From assembly GCF_009834125.1 (NCBI RefSeq), contig NZ_CP047146.1, positions 2,659,501 through 2,723,500 on the forward strand: a stretch of 64,000 bases of DNA, read 5' to 3'. Each line of letters starts with the position of its first letter. The first letter of the stretch is position 1. Below are positions 1 to 8,983 of the stretch, piece by piece. The notes under the pieces were generated by a model. It saw only the letters and a program-made list of their open reading frames with translations, was not told the origin of the DNA and searched no databases. Made by a program: the position numbers and the translations under genes. Source of the stretch: Streptomyces sp. GS7. Its GTDB lineage: Bacteria; Actinomycetota; Actinomycetes; Streptomycetales; Streptomycetaceae.

Positions 1-138
1 GGCACCACCCTCGCCGTGCTGTCGCTGTGCGTGGACGTGGCCCGCTGGTTCTCCGCCGACGGTCCGCGGACGCCCGACGAGGTCGGCGCGCTCTACGCCG
101 ACCTCGTCCTGCGGATGGTGGGTGCCCCGCCGGCCTGA
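1..138 (+). CDS. C-terminal end of a TetR-family regulator (partial)
   Basis: The window opens inside a reading frame that runs 45 codons to a TGA stop. The visible end contains VDVARWFSADGPRTPDEV and then YADLVLRMVG. This amphipathic helical pattern is typical of the last helix of TetR-family ligand-binding domains found beside acyl-CoA genes. The DNA-binding half lies outside the window, so the assignment rests on tail similarity and context only. It converges on the MaoC gene with a 12-base gap. It could be the repressor for the palindromic site in the maoC/soxR intergenic region. Confidence 0.5.
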   Translation, partial: GTTLAVLSLCVDVARWFSADGPRTPDEVGALYADLVLRMVGAPPA

Positions 139-150
139 CCGCCGGCCCGG

Positions 151-612
151 CTAGAGGTAGAAGCGGCTGACCGACTCCGCGACGCACACCGGCTTGTCGC
201 CGCCCTCCCGCTCGATCGTCACGACCGTGGTCAGCTGCACCCCGCCGGACACGTCGGCGACCTCCGCGATCCGGGCGGTGGCCCGCAGCCGCGAGCCGAC
301 CGGGACGGTCGCCGGGAAACGGACCTTGTTGGTGCCGTAGTTGATGCCCATCGTCACGTTGTCGACCCGCATCAGCCGCGGGACCAGCGCCGGCAGCAGC
401 GACAGCGTCAGATAGCCGTGCGCGATGGTGGTGCCGAACGGCCCGGCCGCGGCCTTCTCCTGGTCGACGTGGATCCACTGGTGGTCACCGGTGGCCTCCG
501 CGAACAGGTCGATCCGCTTCTGGTCGACCTCCAGCCAGTCGCTGGGACCCAACTCCGTGCCGACCGCGGCCCGCAGTTCCTCGACCGACCCGAACACCCG
601 GGGCTCTGCCAT
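151..612 (-). CDS. MaoC-like (R)-specific enoyl-CoA hydratase
   Basis: The 153-residue protein has the single hot-dog fold length of MaoC-type hydratases, which add water to trans-2-enoyl-CoA. The hydratase signature is visible as DLFAEATGDHQWIHVD, with the catalytic Asp and His, followed by FGTTIAHGYLTLSLLP. The frame extends 37 codons upstream, but the ATG giving MAEPRVFGS is preferred. It is the conserved family start, whereas the upstream extension is low-complexity and unlike the family. The gene is divergent from soxR, and a palindrome lies 27 bases upstream of its start. A role in fatty-acid or polyketide-type acyl-CoA metabolism is inferred from the family; the substrate is unknown. 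Confidence 0.9.
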   Translation of the reverse strand: MAEPRVFGSVEELRAAVGTELGPSDWLEVDQKRIDLFAEATGDHQWIHVDQEKAAAGPFGTTIAHGYLTLSLLPALVPRLMRVDNVTMGINYGTNKVRFPATVPVGSRLRATARIAEVADVSGGVQLTTVVTIEREGGDKPVCVAESVSRFYL

Positions 613-638
613 CTCCGTCTGCCTCCTCAGCGTCGCCT

Positions 639-654
639 TACTAAGCGCTTGCTC
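639..654. promoter_or_regulatory. Candidate TetR-type operator upstream of the MaoC gene
   Basis: ACTAAGCGCTTGCT is an imperfect palindrome around the perfect core AAGCGCTT. It lies between the divergent MaoC and soxR genes, closer to MaoC. Sites of this form are common for TetR repressors of acyl-CoA metabolism. The partial TetR gene at the window start is the obvious candidate binder, but that link is inference. Confidence 0.4.
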
Positions 655-716
655 AGGATGCGAGTGCGCGGGCCCGCTGTCAACGGTCGTCTCGGGGCAG
701 GTCGTAGGGTTGAGGG

Positions 717-1277
717 GTGCCACAGCTTCCGTACAAGGTCCACGAACTCTCCGTCGGCCAGCTCTCCGCGCGCAGCGGCGCGGCGGTGTCCGCGCTGCAC
801 TTCTACGAGTCGAAGGGGCTGATCAGCAGCACCCGGACGGCCGGGAACCAGCGCCGCTACACCCGCGACGCGCTGCGCCGGGTCGCGTTCGTACGGGCGG
901 CGCAGCGCGTCGGGATCCCGCTCGCGGTGATCCGGGACGCGCTGGCGGAGCTGCCGGACGAGCGCACCCCCAACCGCGAGGACTGGGCCCGGCTGTCCGA
1001 GGTGTGGCGCTCCGAACTGGACGAGCGGATCAGCCAGCTCGTCGAGCTGCGCGACCGGCTGTCCGACTGCATCGGCTGCGGCTGCCTCTCGCTGCAGACG
1101 TGCGCGCTGTCGAACCCGTACGACAGCCTCGGCGAACAGGGGCCGGGCGCGCGGCGGTTGCGGGTGGACCGGGCCGCCAAGGACCCGGCGCCGGCGGACG
1201 ACGGCGGCGCCGGGCCGTGCGCGCCGGGCGACGCGGGGTGCGCCCCCGCGCCGGGGCGCGGCACCGGCCGGGGATGA
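717..1277 (+). CDS. soxR: SoxR, redox-sensing MerR-family activator
   Basis: The 186-residue protein has a MerR-type winged helix (about residues 10-80, including [18 protein letters not shown]), a dimerisation helix, and then the [2Fe-2S] ligand set C118-x2-C121-x-C123-x5-C129 in [12 protein letters not shown]. This set defines SoxR. In streptomycetes SoxR senses redox-active secondary metabolites rather than superoxide alone. The start is GTG. A -10-like TAGGGT lies at 705-710, six bases before the start codon, so the mRNA may be leaderless. The C-terminal tail after residue 140 is Pro/Ala/Gly-rich and probably disordered. No clear SoxR box was seen in this window. Confidence 0.96.
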   Translation: MPQLPYKVHELSVGQLSARSGAAVSALHFYESKGLISSTRTAGNQRRYTRDALRRVAFVRAAQRVGIPLAVIRDALAELPDERTPNREDWARLSEVWRSELDERISQLVELRDRLSDCIGCGCLSLQTCALSNPYDSLGEQGPGARRLRVDRAAKDPAPADDGGAGPCAPGDAGCAPAPGRGTGRG

Positions 1278-1299
1278 CCGCACCCGGCCCGGCCGCCGG

Positions 1300-2742
1300 C
1301 TACCAGACGGACGGGGTGCGGGCCGCCCACGGACGGGCCCGCTCCAGCTGGGCGGAGAGCGAGATCAGCGTGGCCTCGTCGCCGTAGCGGCCGGCCAGCA
1401 TGACGCCGATCGGCAGGCCCTGTGCCGTCCAGTGCAGCGGGACGCTGACCGCGGGCTGGCCGGTGACGTTGAAGAGCGCGCTAAACGGGGTGAACCGCCC
1501 GATGGCGGCGAACTCGGCCTGCGGATCGGCGTCGTCGCGCAGCGCGCCCACCAGGGGCGGGGGTGCGGCCACGGTGGGGGAGAGGATCACGTCGTAGCCG
1601 GTGTCCGGCGGCATCAGGCCGTCGGCGACGGTCTGGCCGAGCATCCGGAAGGCATGCAGGGACCCCGCGAAGGCCGGGCCGCTGATCGCGGCGCCGCGGG
1701 CCCGCAGATAGCGGGTGAGCGGCATCAGCTTCTCCTCGCTCTCCGGTGGGACGGGGCGGAGGGCGGCCATCACGGACCACACGCGGGTGAAGGCGAGGAG
1801 GATGTCCTCGTCGGCGGGGATGGCCAACTCCTCGCACTCGTGGCCGAGTTCGGCCAGCAGTGCGGTGGTCTCGGCGACCGCGGCCCGGCAGTCGGCGTGC
1901 ACCTCGGCGCCCGCCACGGGGGCCTCGGTGAGCACCGCGATCCGCAGCCGGCCCGGGTCGCGGCGGGCGTGGCCGGCGAAGGTCTCGCCGGGCGGCAGCG
2001 CCGGGGCGGCGTACGGGTCGCCGGGCATCGGGCCCGCCATGACGTCCAGGAGCGTGGCCGCGTCGGCGACCGTACGGGCCAGCGGGCCCGAGGTGCTCAG
2101 GCCCGAGACGTCGTGCAGCAGCGGGCCGGGGCTGATCCGGCCGCGGCTGGGCTTGATGCCGTAGAGCCCGCACAGCGAGGCGGGGATCCGGATCGAGCCG
2201 CCGCCGTCGCTGGCATGGGCGACCGGCGCGAGTCCCCCGGCGACCGCCGCGGCCGCTCCGCCGCTGGAGCCGCCCGCCGAGCGCGTCAGGTCCCAGGGGG
2301 TGCGGGCGGGCGGCGCGAGCGCGTTCTCCGTGTAGCAGGGCAGCCCGAATTCGGGTGTGTTGGTCTTGCCGAGCAGGATCGTGCCGGCGTCCCGCAGCTT
2401 GCCGACGACATGGTCGTCGGTCTCCGCGATCCGGTCGGCCAGCGCCCGCGAGCCCATCGTGCAGCGCACCCCGGCGACCTGGTGGAGGTCCTTCACGGGC
2501 ACCGGGACGCCGAACAACGGCGGGAGCGCGCGCCCCTCGCGGCGGGCCGCGGCGGCCTCGCTCTCGGCGTCCGCGGCCTGCTTCCGGGCGATCTCCGGGG
2601 TGCGGGTGAGGAAGGCGCCCAGGGTGTCGTCCAGCCGGTCGATCCGCGCGAGGTAGTGCTCGGTGAGCTCGACGGGGGAGATCCGGCCCGTGCGGATCCC
2701 CTCGGCCTGTTCGAGTGCGGTCAGATCGTGCAGTTCGGCCAT
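1300..2742 (-). CDS. Amidase-signature family hydrolase
   Basis: The 480-residue protein carries the amidase signature. A Lys lies at about residue 84 in [11 protein letters not shown], the glycine/serine stretch [12 protein letters not shown] at 155-165, and the nucleophile Ser at about 183 in [11 protein letters not shown]. These give the Ser-cisSer-Lys triad that hydrolyses amides. The length fits the AS family. It is not GatA: no gatB or gatC lies beside it, and the C-terminal half resembles stand-alone amidases. The ATG start has a purine-rich stretch (AGGAGAGGGAGG) upstream. It converges on soxR. The substrate is unknown. Confidence 0.93.
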   Translation of the reverse strand: MAELHDLTALEQAEGIRTGRISPVELTEHYLARIDRLDDTLGAFLTRTPEIARKQAADAESEAAAARREGRALPPLFGVPVPVKDLHQVAGVRCTMGSRALADRIAETDDHVVGKLRDAGTILLGKTNTPEFGLPCYTENALAPPARTPWDLTRSAGGSSGGAAAAVAGGLAPVAHASDGGGSIRIPASLCGLYGIKPSRGRISPGPLLHDVSGLSTSGPLARTVADAATLLDVMAGPMPGDPYAAPALPPGETFAGHARRDPGRLRIAVLTEAPVAGAEVHADCRAAVAETTALLAELGHECEELAIPADEDILLAFTRVWSVMAALRPVPPESEEKLMPLTRYLRARGAAISGPAFAGSLHAFRMLGQTVADGLMPPDTGYDVILSPTVAAPPPLVGALRDDADPQAEFAAIGRFTPFSALFNVTGQPAVSVPLHWTAQGLPIGVMLAGRYGDEATLISLSAQLERARPWAARTPSVW

Positions 2743-3168
2743 GGACGTCCTCCCTCTCCTTCGATGCCCGTGCGGCCCGGGTGCCGCGCGAGCGGGGCGG
2801 GCCGGGGCACGGGTGCCACCCGCCCGTGGATCGGCCCGCGAACAGTTGTGTCAGCTTGCCCGGCGGCTCGTAAAGGCCGTGGGCGGACGGGGCACTCACC
2901 TACAGCCACACAAGTACCAGGAGGACGGCGTGGTGTGCGGCCACCGTGCGGCTCCCTTCGGGCGCCGCGGGGCGCGGGCGGTCCGAGGCGAGCGGCACGG
3001 TGGCGGCGGGGTGCGGGACTCGCGCAGCCGGCGAACAATGGCCGGGAAGCGCCGCCCCCGCCGAGGCGGTCGGCGGAGACATCGGGCCGTCGCCGAGGAC
3101 GCACCGCCGCCGAGGCGCTCACCGGTGCCGGGGGCGGGCGCGCGGGCGGCGGAACGCCCCCGGGTGGA
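2743..3168. other. Intergenic stretch, no convincing gene
   Basis: This is about 426 bases between the amidase start and the end of the BKACE gene. All reading frames here are Pro/Arg/Ala-rich with no recognisable domain, and no tRNA or strong hairpin was found. It probably holds the amidase promoter, but no confident -10/-35 pair could be chosen. Confidence 0.5.
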
Positions 3169-3909
3169 TCACTCCACGGGAAGACCGCCCGCCATGTCCC
3201 GTGCGGCGGCTATCAGTTGGGCGTTGCCCGCGGCCGGTGAGCCGTCGGGCAGCAGCAGGGTGTCCTCGATGCCGATGCGGCTGCACAGGCCCAGCTCGCC
3301 GGCGAGCCGCAGCACCGGCCAGGCCCCGCCGTCCTGGCCGTGGAGCAGCACCGGGCGGCCGTGCGGCACCGGCGCCAGCGCGGCGAGCAGCGCACGGGCG
3401 GTCGCCGGAGCGGACTTTGGTGCGGTGTCGCCGATGACCTCGGCCAGCACCCGCAGCACCCGCGGAGCCAGCGGCGAGCGGGCGAAGCGCTCGACCGCGT
3501 CCGTCCCGGCCCAGATGCCGGCCTCGACGCCGACGCCCCGCTCCAGCAGGGCGGCGGCGACCGTATCGGCGCCCGCCTCGTGCCAGTTGACCGAGGCGTG
3601 GTCGGGCAGCACCGTCCAGGACCCGACCTGCTCCGCCCGGCGCCCGGGGTCCGGCTCGGCCCAGGCGCCGGTCGTCACGCCCACCGGGACGTCCACCGCT
3701 TCCCGTATCGCCGTGAGGACCGGGCCGACCACCCGCGGCGAGAGGGAGTCCTGGCCGCACGGGGTCTTGGGGTGCACATGGACGTCCTGGGCGCCGGCCG
3801 CGACCGCCTGCCGCGCCGCATCCGCGAGCGCGGCAGGCGACATCGGCACCGCACCCGAATCGGCCGCCGTGCGCGGGCCGTTGAGACACACCTGAAGCAT
3901 CTTCAGCAT
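3169..3909 (-). CDS. BKACE-family (DUF849) beta-keto acid cleavage enzyme
   Basis: The 246-residue TIM-barrel protein starts with the family pattern (VCLNGPRT and then AADAARQAVAAGAQDVHVHPK) and carries GVTTGAW and ASVNWHEAGAD. These are typical of beta-keto acid cleavage enzymes, which use acetyl-CoA and a metal ion to split 3-keto acids. The metal-binding His pair is visible as HVHPK. It is slightly shorter than many family members (about 270-300), which fits the short actinobacterial subgroup. Substrate specificity cannot be read from the sequence. Two in-frame ATGs lie close together (MLKM); the first is annotated. Confidence 0.85.
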   Translation of the reverse strand: MLKMLQVCLNGPRTAADSGAVPMSPAALADAARQAVAAGAQDVHVHPKTPCGQDSLSPRVVGPVLTAIREAVDVPVGVTTGAWAEPDPGRRAEQVGSWTVLPDHASVNWHEAGADTVAAALLERGVGVEAGIWAGTDAVERFARSPLAPRVLRVLAEVIGDTAPKSAPATARALLAALAPVPHGRPVLLHGQDGGAWPVLRLAGELGLCSRIGIEDTLLLPDGSPAAGNAQLIAAARDMAGGLPVE

Positions 3910-3991
3910 GCCCCGATGATGACAGGTGGGTCCGACAACGCCCGCTGAACGGGGTGGGCAACGGGGCGTACGGTGCCGGGTGGCGGGGGCG

Positions 3992-4606
3992 TCAGGCCGC
4001 CGCGAAGGCTCCCGCGCCGTGGCGCACGGCCGCGGTGCTCAGCGCGTCCGGCGTCAGGACGGACGCCGGGGCGAGCACTCCGCACTGGCGGCAGGCCGGC
4101 CCGGGGGCCGGGCAGCCGGCCTCGTCCGGGACCCAGGCGAACCGGGTGGAGCCGCACACCGGGCAGTCGCGGCGAGGGCGTCCCGCCTCCATCGCCGCGA
4201 TCATGCGGCGCAGCACCTCTGCGAGGCGGGCCGCCGGGTGCCGCTGCGGTGACTCGCAGGGCACGATGTCGCAACCGCCCCAGGTGCGCCGGTGCCATTC
4301 GTCGAGGGCGCCGACCTGGCGGATGCCCTCGTGCTTCTCCTTGCGGCGCCGGGCGGCGAACTCCTCTTCGTACGCGAGCCAGAGGGCGCGTGCCTCCTCC
4401 AGCTCCGTCAGCGCGGCCACCAGCCGCGCCGGATCGGGGTCACGGTCCTGGGTGGCGAACCCGGCCCTGGTGCACAGGTGGTGCCAGGTGGCGCGGTGCC
4501 CGTACGGGGCGAAGCGTTCCAGGCATTTGCGCAGGGCGGTACGCCGCTGGGCGGTGACGAGTCGTGGGTTGCGGACCTGTTCGGCGAGGGCTCTGAAACC
4601 GGCCAT
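3992..4606 (-). CDS. Conserved hypothetical protein with C-terminal zinc ribbon
   Basis: The gene encodes 204 residues from an ATG preceded by GGAGGTGGAAGGAAC. A longer upstream start lacks a good ribosome site. The N-terminal two thirds are helical and rich in Arg, Glu and Trp. The C-terminus has CPVCGSTRFAWVP and then CRQCG, which looks like a four-cysteine zinc ribbon. A further CDIVPCESPQRH element lies in the middle. No known domain was recognised. It stands alone between the BKACE gene and the secreted acylase and is probably monocistronic. Confidence 0.75.
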   Translation of the reverse strand: MAGFRALAEQVRNPRLVTAQRRTALRKCLERFAPYGHRATWHHLCTRAGFATQDRDPDPARLVAALTELEEARALWLAYEEEFAARRRKEKHEGIRQVGALDEWHRRTWGGCDIVPCESPQRHPAARLAEVLRRMIAAMEAGRPRRDCPVCGSTRFAWVPDEAGCPAPGPACRQCGVLAPASVLTPDALSTAAVRHGAGAFAAA

Positions 4607-4857
4607 GTTCCTTCCACCTCCGGGGAGGACCCGACTGGACACGGAATGGACGTAGCCGGGCGCCACCCGGATCCATCGAATTTTCTTGCGGTTTCGGGGG
4701 CGGATGCTCCGTGGTGTCCGTCCGTCAACTCCCGGGCCCCGCAGGGGAGGAGAGAAAGTTGACTGCTGCTCATCTTCCGGTTGCGGGTAACCAGCGGTAA
4801 CGTCCGGCCCACCCTCCCCGGGCTCGTGACGGGCCGGGACCCCCTTGAGGAGCAGGA

Positions 4858-7704
4858 ATGCGACGACGTACCGGAAGGCTCAGGGCTGCCGCCGCGGCGG
4901 CCCTGCTCGCCCTGGGTGCCACGGTCTTGGCGCCACCCCCCATCGCCGCCGCGGCGGCCGCCGGGCAGGCAACCGGCAGTACCCACACGGCCGATGGCGA
5001 CTACTGCCGAGGTCAGTGCGACGACATCCTGCCTCCGGGCGCGACGGGCAACGCCACCCTGATGCAGATCCTCGGCAACAAGCTGTTCGGCACCCACCCC
5101 GCCCACTCCACCGACCAGATCGCCCCGTACAACGCGCTGAACGGCGGCTACCCCTCGCTCACCGACGACACCCTCACCGACTTCTTCAACGACGCCTCCT
5201 TCGGCGTCCCCAAGGACCAGGTCGGCTCGGTCAGCACCCCGCGCCCCGACGTCGCCATCACCCGCGACAAGAAGACCGGCGTCCCGCACATCAAGGGCAC
5301 CACCCGCTACGGCACCGAGTTCGGCGCCGGCTACGCCGCGGGCCAGGACCGGCTGTGGCTGATGGACCTCTTCCGGCACATCGGCCGCGGGGAGCTGACC
5401 TCGTTCGCCGGCGGCGCGCTCGCCAACCAGGGCCTGGAGCAGCAGTTCTGGCCGCAGGCGCCGTACACCGAGGCGGACCTCCAGGCCCAGGTCGACGCCA
5501 TCCGCACCCACAACGGAGCGCGCGGCGAACAGGCCATGGCCGACGCCCAGGCGTACGTCGACGGCATCAACGCCTACCGCCAACAGTCCAAGGACGGCCG
5601 GTACTTCCCCGGGGAATACGTCCTCACCGGCCACATCGACGCCCTCACCAACGCCGGCGAGATCCAGCCCTTCAAGCTCACCGACCTGATAGCCCTGGCC
5701 TCCGTCGTCGGCGGGCTCTTCGGCAACGGCGGCGGCGGAGAGGTCCCCTCGGCCCTCGCGCTGCTCTCCGCCCAGCAGAAGTACGGCGTCGAGAAGGGCA
5801 CCCGGGTCTGGGAGTCCTTCCGGGAGCGCAACGACCCCGAGGCCGCCAAGACGCTGCACGACGGCCAGAGTTTCCCGTACGCCGTCAAGCCCGCGAAGGC
5901 CCGGGGCACGGCGCTGCCCGACCGGGGCTCGGTCACCCCCGAGCCGCTGGTCTACGACCGCAAGGGCGCCGCCGCCTCCAAGAGCGCCACCCCGCCGCGG
6001 GACCCGGTCAAGGCCCCCGAGAAGTACCGGAAGCTGGAGGGGCTGTTCAAGGACGGCGTGCTGCCGAAGGGGAGCTTCGACCCGACCCGGCACCGCGGGA
6101 TGTCCAACGCCCTGCTGGTCTCCGGCAAGCACACCGCCAGCGGCCACCCGGTGGCCGTGTTCGGCCCGCAGACCGGATACTTCGCGCCGCAGCTGCTGAT
6201 GCTGCAGGAGATCCAGGGGCCCGGCATCAGTGCCCGCGGCGCCTCGTTCGCCGGCGTCGGGATGTACGTGCAGCTGGGCCGCGGCCAGGACTACGCCTGG
6301 AGCGCCACCTCCGCCGGCCAGGACATCACCGACACCTACGCCGTCGACCTGTGCAACGCGGACGGCTCCCGGCCCACCAGGGAGTCCACCTCCTACCGCT
6401 ACCACGGCGCGTGCCTGCCCATGGAGAAGCTGGAGCGCACCAACTCCTGGCAGCCCACCATCGCCGATCCGACGGCCGCCGGCTCGTACCGGATGCAGGT
6501 CTTCCGCACCAGGTACGGCACCGTCACCCACCGCGCCACCATCGGCGGCAAGCCCGTCGCCTACACCTCGCTGCGCTCCACCTACCGCCACGAGGCCGAC
6601 TCCATCATCGGCTTCCAGATGTTCAACGACCCGTCGTACGTCCACGACGCCAGGAGCTTCCAGAAGGCGGCCCAGCACATCGGCTACGCCTTCAACTGGT
6701 TCTACGCCGACTCCCGCGACATCGCGTACTACAACAGCGGCCTCAACCCGGTCCGCAACCCCGCCGTCGACCCGTCGCTGCCCGTCCGGGCCGAACCGGC
6801 CTACGAGTGGAAGGGCTTCGACCCCGCCACCAACACCACCGACTACACCCCGCCCGCCCAGCACCCGCAGTCCGTCGACCAGGACTACTACATCTCCTGG
6901 AACAACAAGCAGGCCAAGGACTACGACTCGGCCGGCTTCGGCAACGGCTCGGTGCACCGCGCCAACCTGCTCGACGACCGGGTGCGCGCGCTGACGAAGG
7001 AGGGCGGGGTGACCCGGGCGTCGCTGACCCGGGCGATGGCCGACGCCGCCGTCACCGACCTGCGCGGCGAGGACGTGCTCCCCGACCTGCTGCGGGTGAT
7101 CGACAGCAAGCCGGTCACCGACCCCCGACTGCGGGCAGCGGTCCAGCAGTTGGACGCGTGGCGCAAGGACGGCGCCCGGCGCCGCGAAACCTCACCGGGC
7201 TCGCACACCTACGCCCACTCCGACGCGGTACGGCTGATGGACGCCTGGTGGCCGCTGATGATCCCGGGCGTCTTCGAGCCGGGCCTGGGCAAGGACCTCT
7301 ACACCGCGCTCGGCGCCAACCTGGCCGTCGACGAGTCGCCGTCCGCAGGCCACGGCCCCACCGGGGCGCACGCCGGATCGGCGTTCCAGTACGGGTGGTG
7401 GAGCTACGCCGACAAGGACCTCCGCGCCGTGCTGGGCGACCGGGTCCAGGGCCCGCTCGCCGAGCGGTACTGCGGCAACGGCACGCTCGCGGCCTGCCGC
7501 GACACCCTGCTGGCCACGCTCCAGCAGGCCGCCGGCAGGACCGCCGCCCAGGTCTACCCGGGAGACGACAACTGCAAGGCCGGCGACCAGTGGTGCGCCG
7601 ACGCCATCGTCCACCGCGCGGTGGGCGGTCTGACCCACGACAAGATGAGCTGGCAGAACCGGCCCACCTACCAGCAGGTGGTGGAGTTCCCCGCGCACAG
7701 GTAG
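4858..7704 (+). CDS. Secreted penicillin/acyl-homoserine-lactone acylase family protein
   Basis: The 948-residue protein is an Ntn-hydrolase precursor. A signal peptide is visible (MRRRTGRLRAAAAAALLALG, then an Ala-rich cleavage region near residue 35), so it is exported. After an alpha-chain region (RDKKTGVPHIKG, GYAAGQDRLWLMDL) comes a spacer and then HRGMSNALLVSGKHT. Ser416 is the expected N-terminal nucleophile of the beta chain after autocatalytic cleavage. FGPQTGYFAPQLL follows as in the family. It is longer than classical penicillin acylases (about 800-850). Family members hydrolyse penicillins, AHL signals, echinocandins or other acyl-amides, and which of these applies is unknown. The start has GAGGAGCAGGA upstream. 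A strong terminator follows. Confidence 0.93.
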   Translation: MRRRTGRLRAAAAAALLALGATVLAPPPIAAAAAAGQATGSTHTADGDYCRGQCDDILPPGATGNATLMQILGNKLFGTHPAHSTDQIAPYNALNGGYPSLTDDTLTDFFNDASFGVPKDQVGSVSTPRPDVAITRDKKTGVPHIKGTTRYGTEFGAGYAAGQDRLWLMDLFRHIGRGELTSFAGGALANQGLEQQFWPQAPYTEADLQAQVDAIRTHNGARGEQAMADAQAYVDGINAYRQQSKDGRYFPGEYVLTGHIDALTNAGEIQPFKLTDLIALASVVGGLFGNGGGGEVPSALALLSAQQKYGVEKGTRVWESFRERNDPEAAKTLHDGQSFPYAVKPAKARGTALPDRGSVTPEPLVYDRKGAAASKSATPPRDPVKAPEKYRKLEGLFKDGVLPKGSFDPTRHRGMSNALLVSGKHTASGHPVAVFGPQTGYFAPQLLMLQEIQGPGISARGASFAGVGMYVQLGRGQDYAWSATSAGQDITDTYAVDLCNADGSRPTRESTSYRYHGACLPMEKLERTNSWQPTIADPTAAGSYRMQVFRTRYGTVTHRATIGGKPVAYTSLRSTYRHEADSIIGFQMFNDPSYVHDARSFQKAAQHIGYAFNWFYADSRDIAYYNSGLNPVRNPAVDPSLPVRAEPAYEWKGFDPATNTTDYTPPAQHPQSVDQDYYISWNNKQAKDYDSAGFGNGSVHRANLLDDRVRALTKEGGVTRASLTRAMADAAVTDLRGEDVLPDLLRVIDSKPVTDPRLRAAVQQLDAWRKDGARRRETSPGSHTYAHSDAVRLMDAWWPLMIPGVFEPGLGKDLYTALGANLAVDESPSAGHGPTGAHAGSAFQYGWWSYADKDLRAVLGDRVQGPLAERYCGNGTLAACRDTLLATLQQAAGRTAAQVYPGDDNCKAGDQWCADAIVHRAVGGLTHDKMSWQNRPTYQQVVEFPAHR

Positions 7705-7718
7705 CGGAGCGAACGGCA

Positions 7719-7750
7719 CGGGCCCCGGGGTGCGCGCACCCCGGGGCCCG
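7719..7750. terminator. Hairpin terminator after the acylase gene
   Basis: A perfect palindrome with 16-base arms (CGGGCCCCGGGGTGCG and its complement) begins 15 bases after the acylase stop. It would fold into a GC stem with a four-base loop. There is no T-tract, as is common in Streptomyces. Confidence 0.8.
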
Positions 7751-7797
7751 TCCGTGTGCGCCGGCCACCGGCACGACCAGGGTGGTGGTGGTCACCG

Positions 7798-7827
7798 CCT
7801 GGAGGGGATTTCCAGGGCGGCTATGCT
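7798..7827 (+). promoter_or_regulatory. Candidate promoter and operator of the LysR-type gene
   Basis: An inverted repeat CCTGGA-N7-TCCAGG lies just upstream of a -10-like TATGCT (7822-7827), about 50 bases before the LysR-type start codon. It is a plausible autoregulatory site, proposed from position and symmetry only. Confidence 0.35.
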
Positions 7828-7879
7828 GCTCGTTCCTGAATGAGGGGGACGGGAAAGCGAGTAGGGGCGATAGGGGCGC

Positions 7880-8902
7880 ATGGCCGTGCCAGGTCCGGAG
7901 CAGTACCCGACGGAACTGCTCGATACGACGATGGACCAGTTGCGCACGCTGATCGTGGTGCACGAGGCGGGGACGGCGCTGGGGGCCGCCCGCCGGCTGG
8001 GCCGCGAGCAGTCCAGCGTGCAGAAGCAACTGGACACGATGAACCGCACCTTCGCCGCCCTGTGCGGCGAGGAACTGGTGCTGAAGCAGGGGAGGGGACA
8101 GGACGCGCTGTTCACCGCGACCGGTGAGGCACTGGTCGACCTGGCGCGGCGCACGCTCGGCGAGTGGGCCGAGGGCGTCCACGACGCCCGCCGCCGGCTC
8201 GGCCGTACGCTCTCGGTCGGCACCACCCGTTACACCCTGGGCTTCCTCCTGGACGCCGTGGAGCACGTCAGCGCGGACTATGAACGCGACGGCGTCGACC
8301 TGAAGGTCACCCACGTCCGCACCGGCGACCTGTTCACCAAGCTGCGCACCCAGGAACTGGACCTGGTCTGCGGCAGCGTCGTGGTCACCGAGGGCGAGGA
8401 GGCCGAACTCCTCGCGCCCTACGAGGTCATGGAGTGGCGGCGCAGCGGCCTGTCGCTGCTGACGAACCTGCCGCCGGACCGGCTGCCGGGCGCCTCGTTC
8501 AGCGCCGGCGACCTGCCCCGGCTGCCGCTGGTGGTCTCCGCGGGCGGTCTGATCGGCCGCTTCCTGACGTCGTGGTACGGCAGCGACTACCGCCAGAGGC
8601 TCACCGTGGCGGCCGAGATAGAGGCCGCCCACTACGGCTTCGAGCTGCTGCGCTCGGGCGTGGTCAGCGGCGCGATGCTGGTCACCCGCGGTATCGGGGA
8701 GGCGGCGGCGGACGGCCGGCTCCCGGAGGCCGGCGGGCTGCGCACGCTGGAGATCGTCGGGGAGGTCGGCCCCCGGACGGAGGTCCTGGTCGGCGTCTTC
8801 ACCCGGCGCGGCGAGCGGGACGCGTATCCGCCGGAGCACCCCCTCAACCGCCTCTGGGAGGCGCTCTCCTGGGAGAGCGAACGGTGGTGGCTGCGGCCCT
8901 GA
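7880..8902 (+). CDS. LysR-type transcriptional regulator
   Basis: The 340-residue protein has an N-terminal winged helix-turn-helix (about residues 15-80: DQLRTLIVVHEAGTALGAAR and then EQSSVQKQLDTM), a linker helix, and a substrate-binding-like effector domain (about 105-330) with the LysR-type phrases LRTQELDLVCG and AAHYGFELLRSG. The HTH is slightly divergent from typical LysR proteins, since the usual 'PSVSRQI' segment reads SSVQKQL. The gene is transcribed alone and converges on the MHS transporter. The transporter or the acylase could be targets, but nothing in the sequence proves this. Confidence 0.8.
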   Translation: MAVPGPEQYPTELLDTTMDQLRTLIVVHEAGTALGAARRLGREQSSVQKQLDTMNRTFAALCGEELVLKQGRGQDALFTATGEALVDLARRTLGEWAEGVHDARRRLGRTLSVGTTRYTLGFLLDAVEHVSADYERDGVDLKVTHVRTGDLFTKLRTQELDLVCGSVVVTEGEEAELLAPYEVMEWRRSGLSLLTNLPPDRLPGASFSAGDLPRLPLVVSAGGLIGRFLTSWYGSDYRQRLTVAAEIEAAHYGFELLRSGVVSGAMLVTRGIGEAAADGRLPEAGGLRTLEIVGEVGPRTEVLVGVFTRRGERDAYPPEHPLNRLWEALSWESERWWLRP

Positions 8903-8940
8903 ACCGGTGGGCGCGGCGCCCGCGAGCTCCTGAGCAGGGG

Positions 8941-8978
8941 GTCCCGTACGGGATCCCCGGGAGGACCCCGTACGGGAC
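8941..8978. terminator. Bidirectional hairpin between convergent genes
   Basis: The 12-base arm GTCCCGTACGGG (8941-8952) and its exact complement (8967-8978) are separated by 14 bases. The hairpin sits in the 81-base gap between the convergent LysR-type and MHS genes. Each arm also contains an internal CCCGTACGGG palindrome. Confidence 0.75.
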
Positions 8979-8983
8979 GCCGC

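Noticed and set aside
2900..3082. Minus-strand 60-codon frame ending AAHHAVLLVLVWL in the amidase upstream region
   Set aside because: The hydrophobic end is suggestive of a small peptide, but there is no ribosome site, no leading signal-like region and no neighbour context.
1432..3240. Long plus-strand open frame across the amidase gene
   Set aside because: It is the antisense of a clear amidase, has Arg/Gly/Ala-rich composition without domains, and follows from high GC suppressing stop codons.
4408..6957. 849-codon minus-strand frame over the acylase gene
   Set aside because: The product is a low-complexity Gly/Val-rich translation opposite a strongly supported secreted acylase; no start signal or domain.
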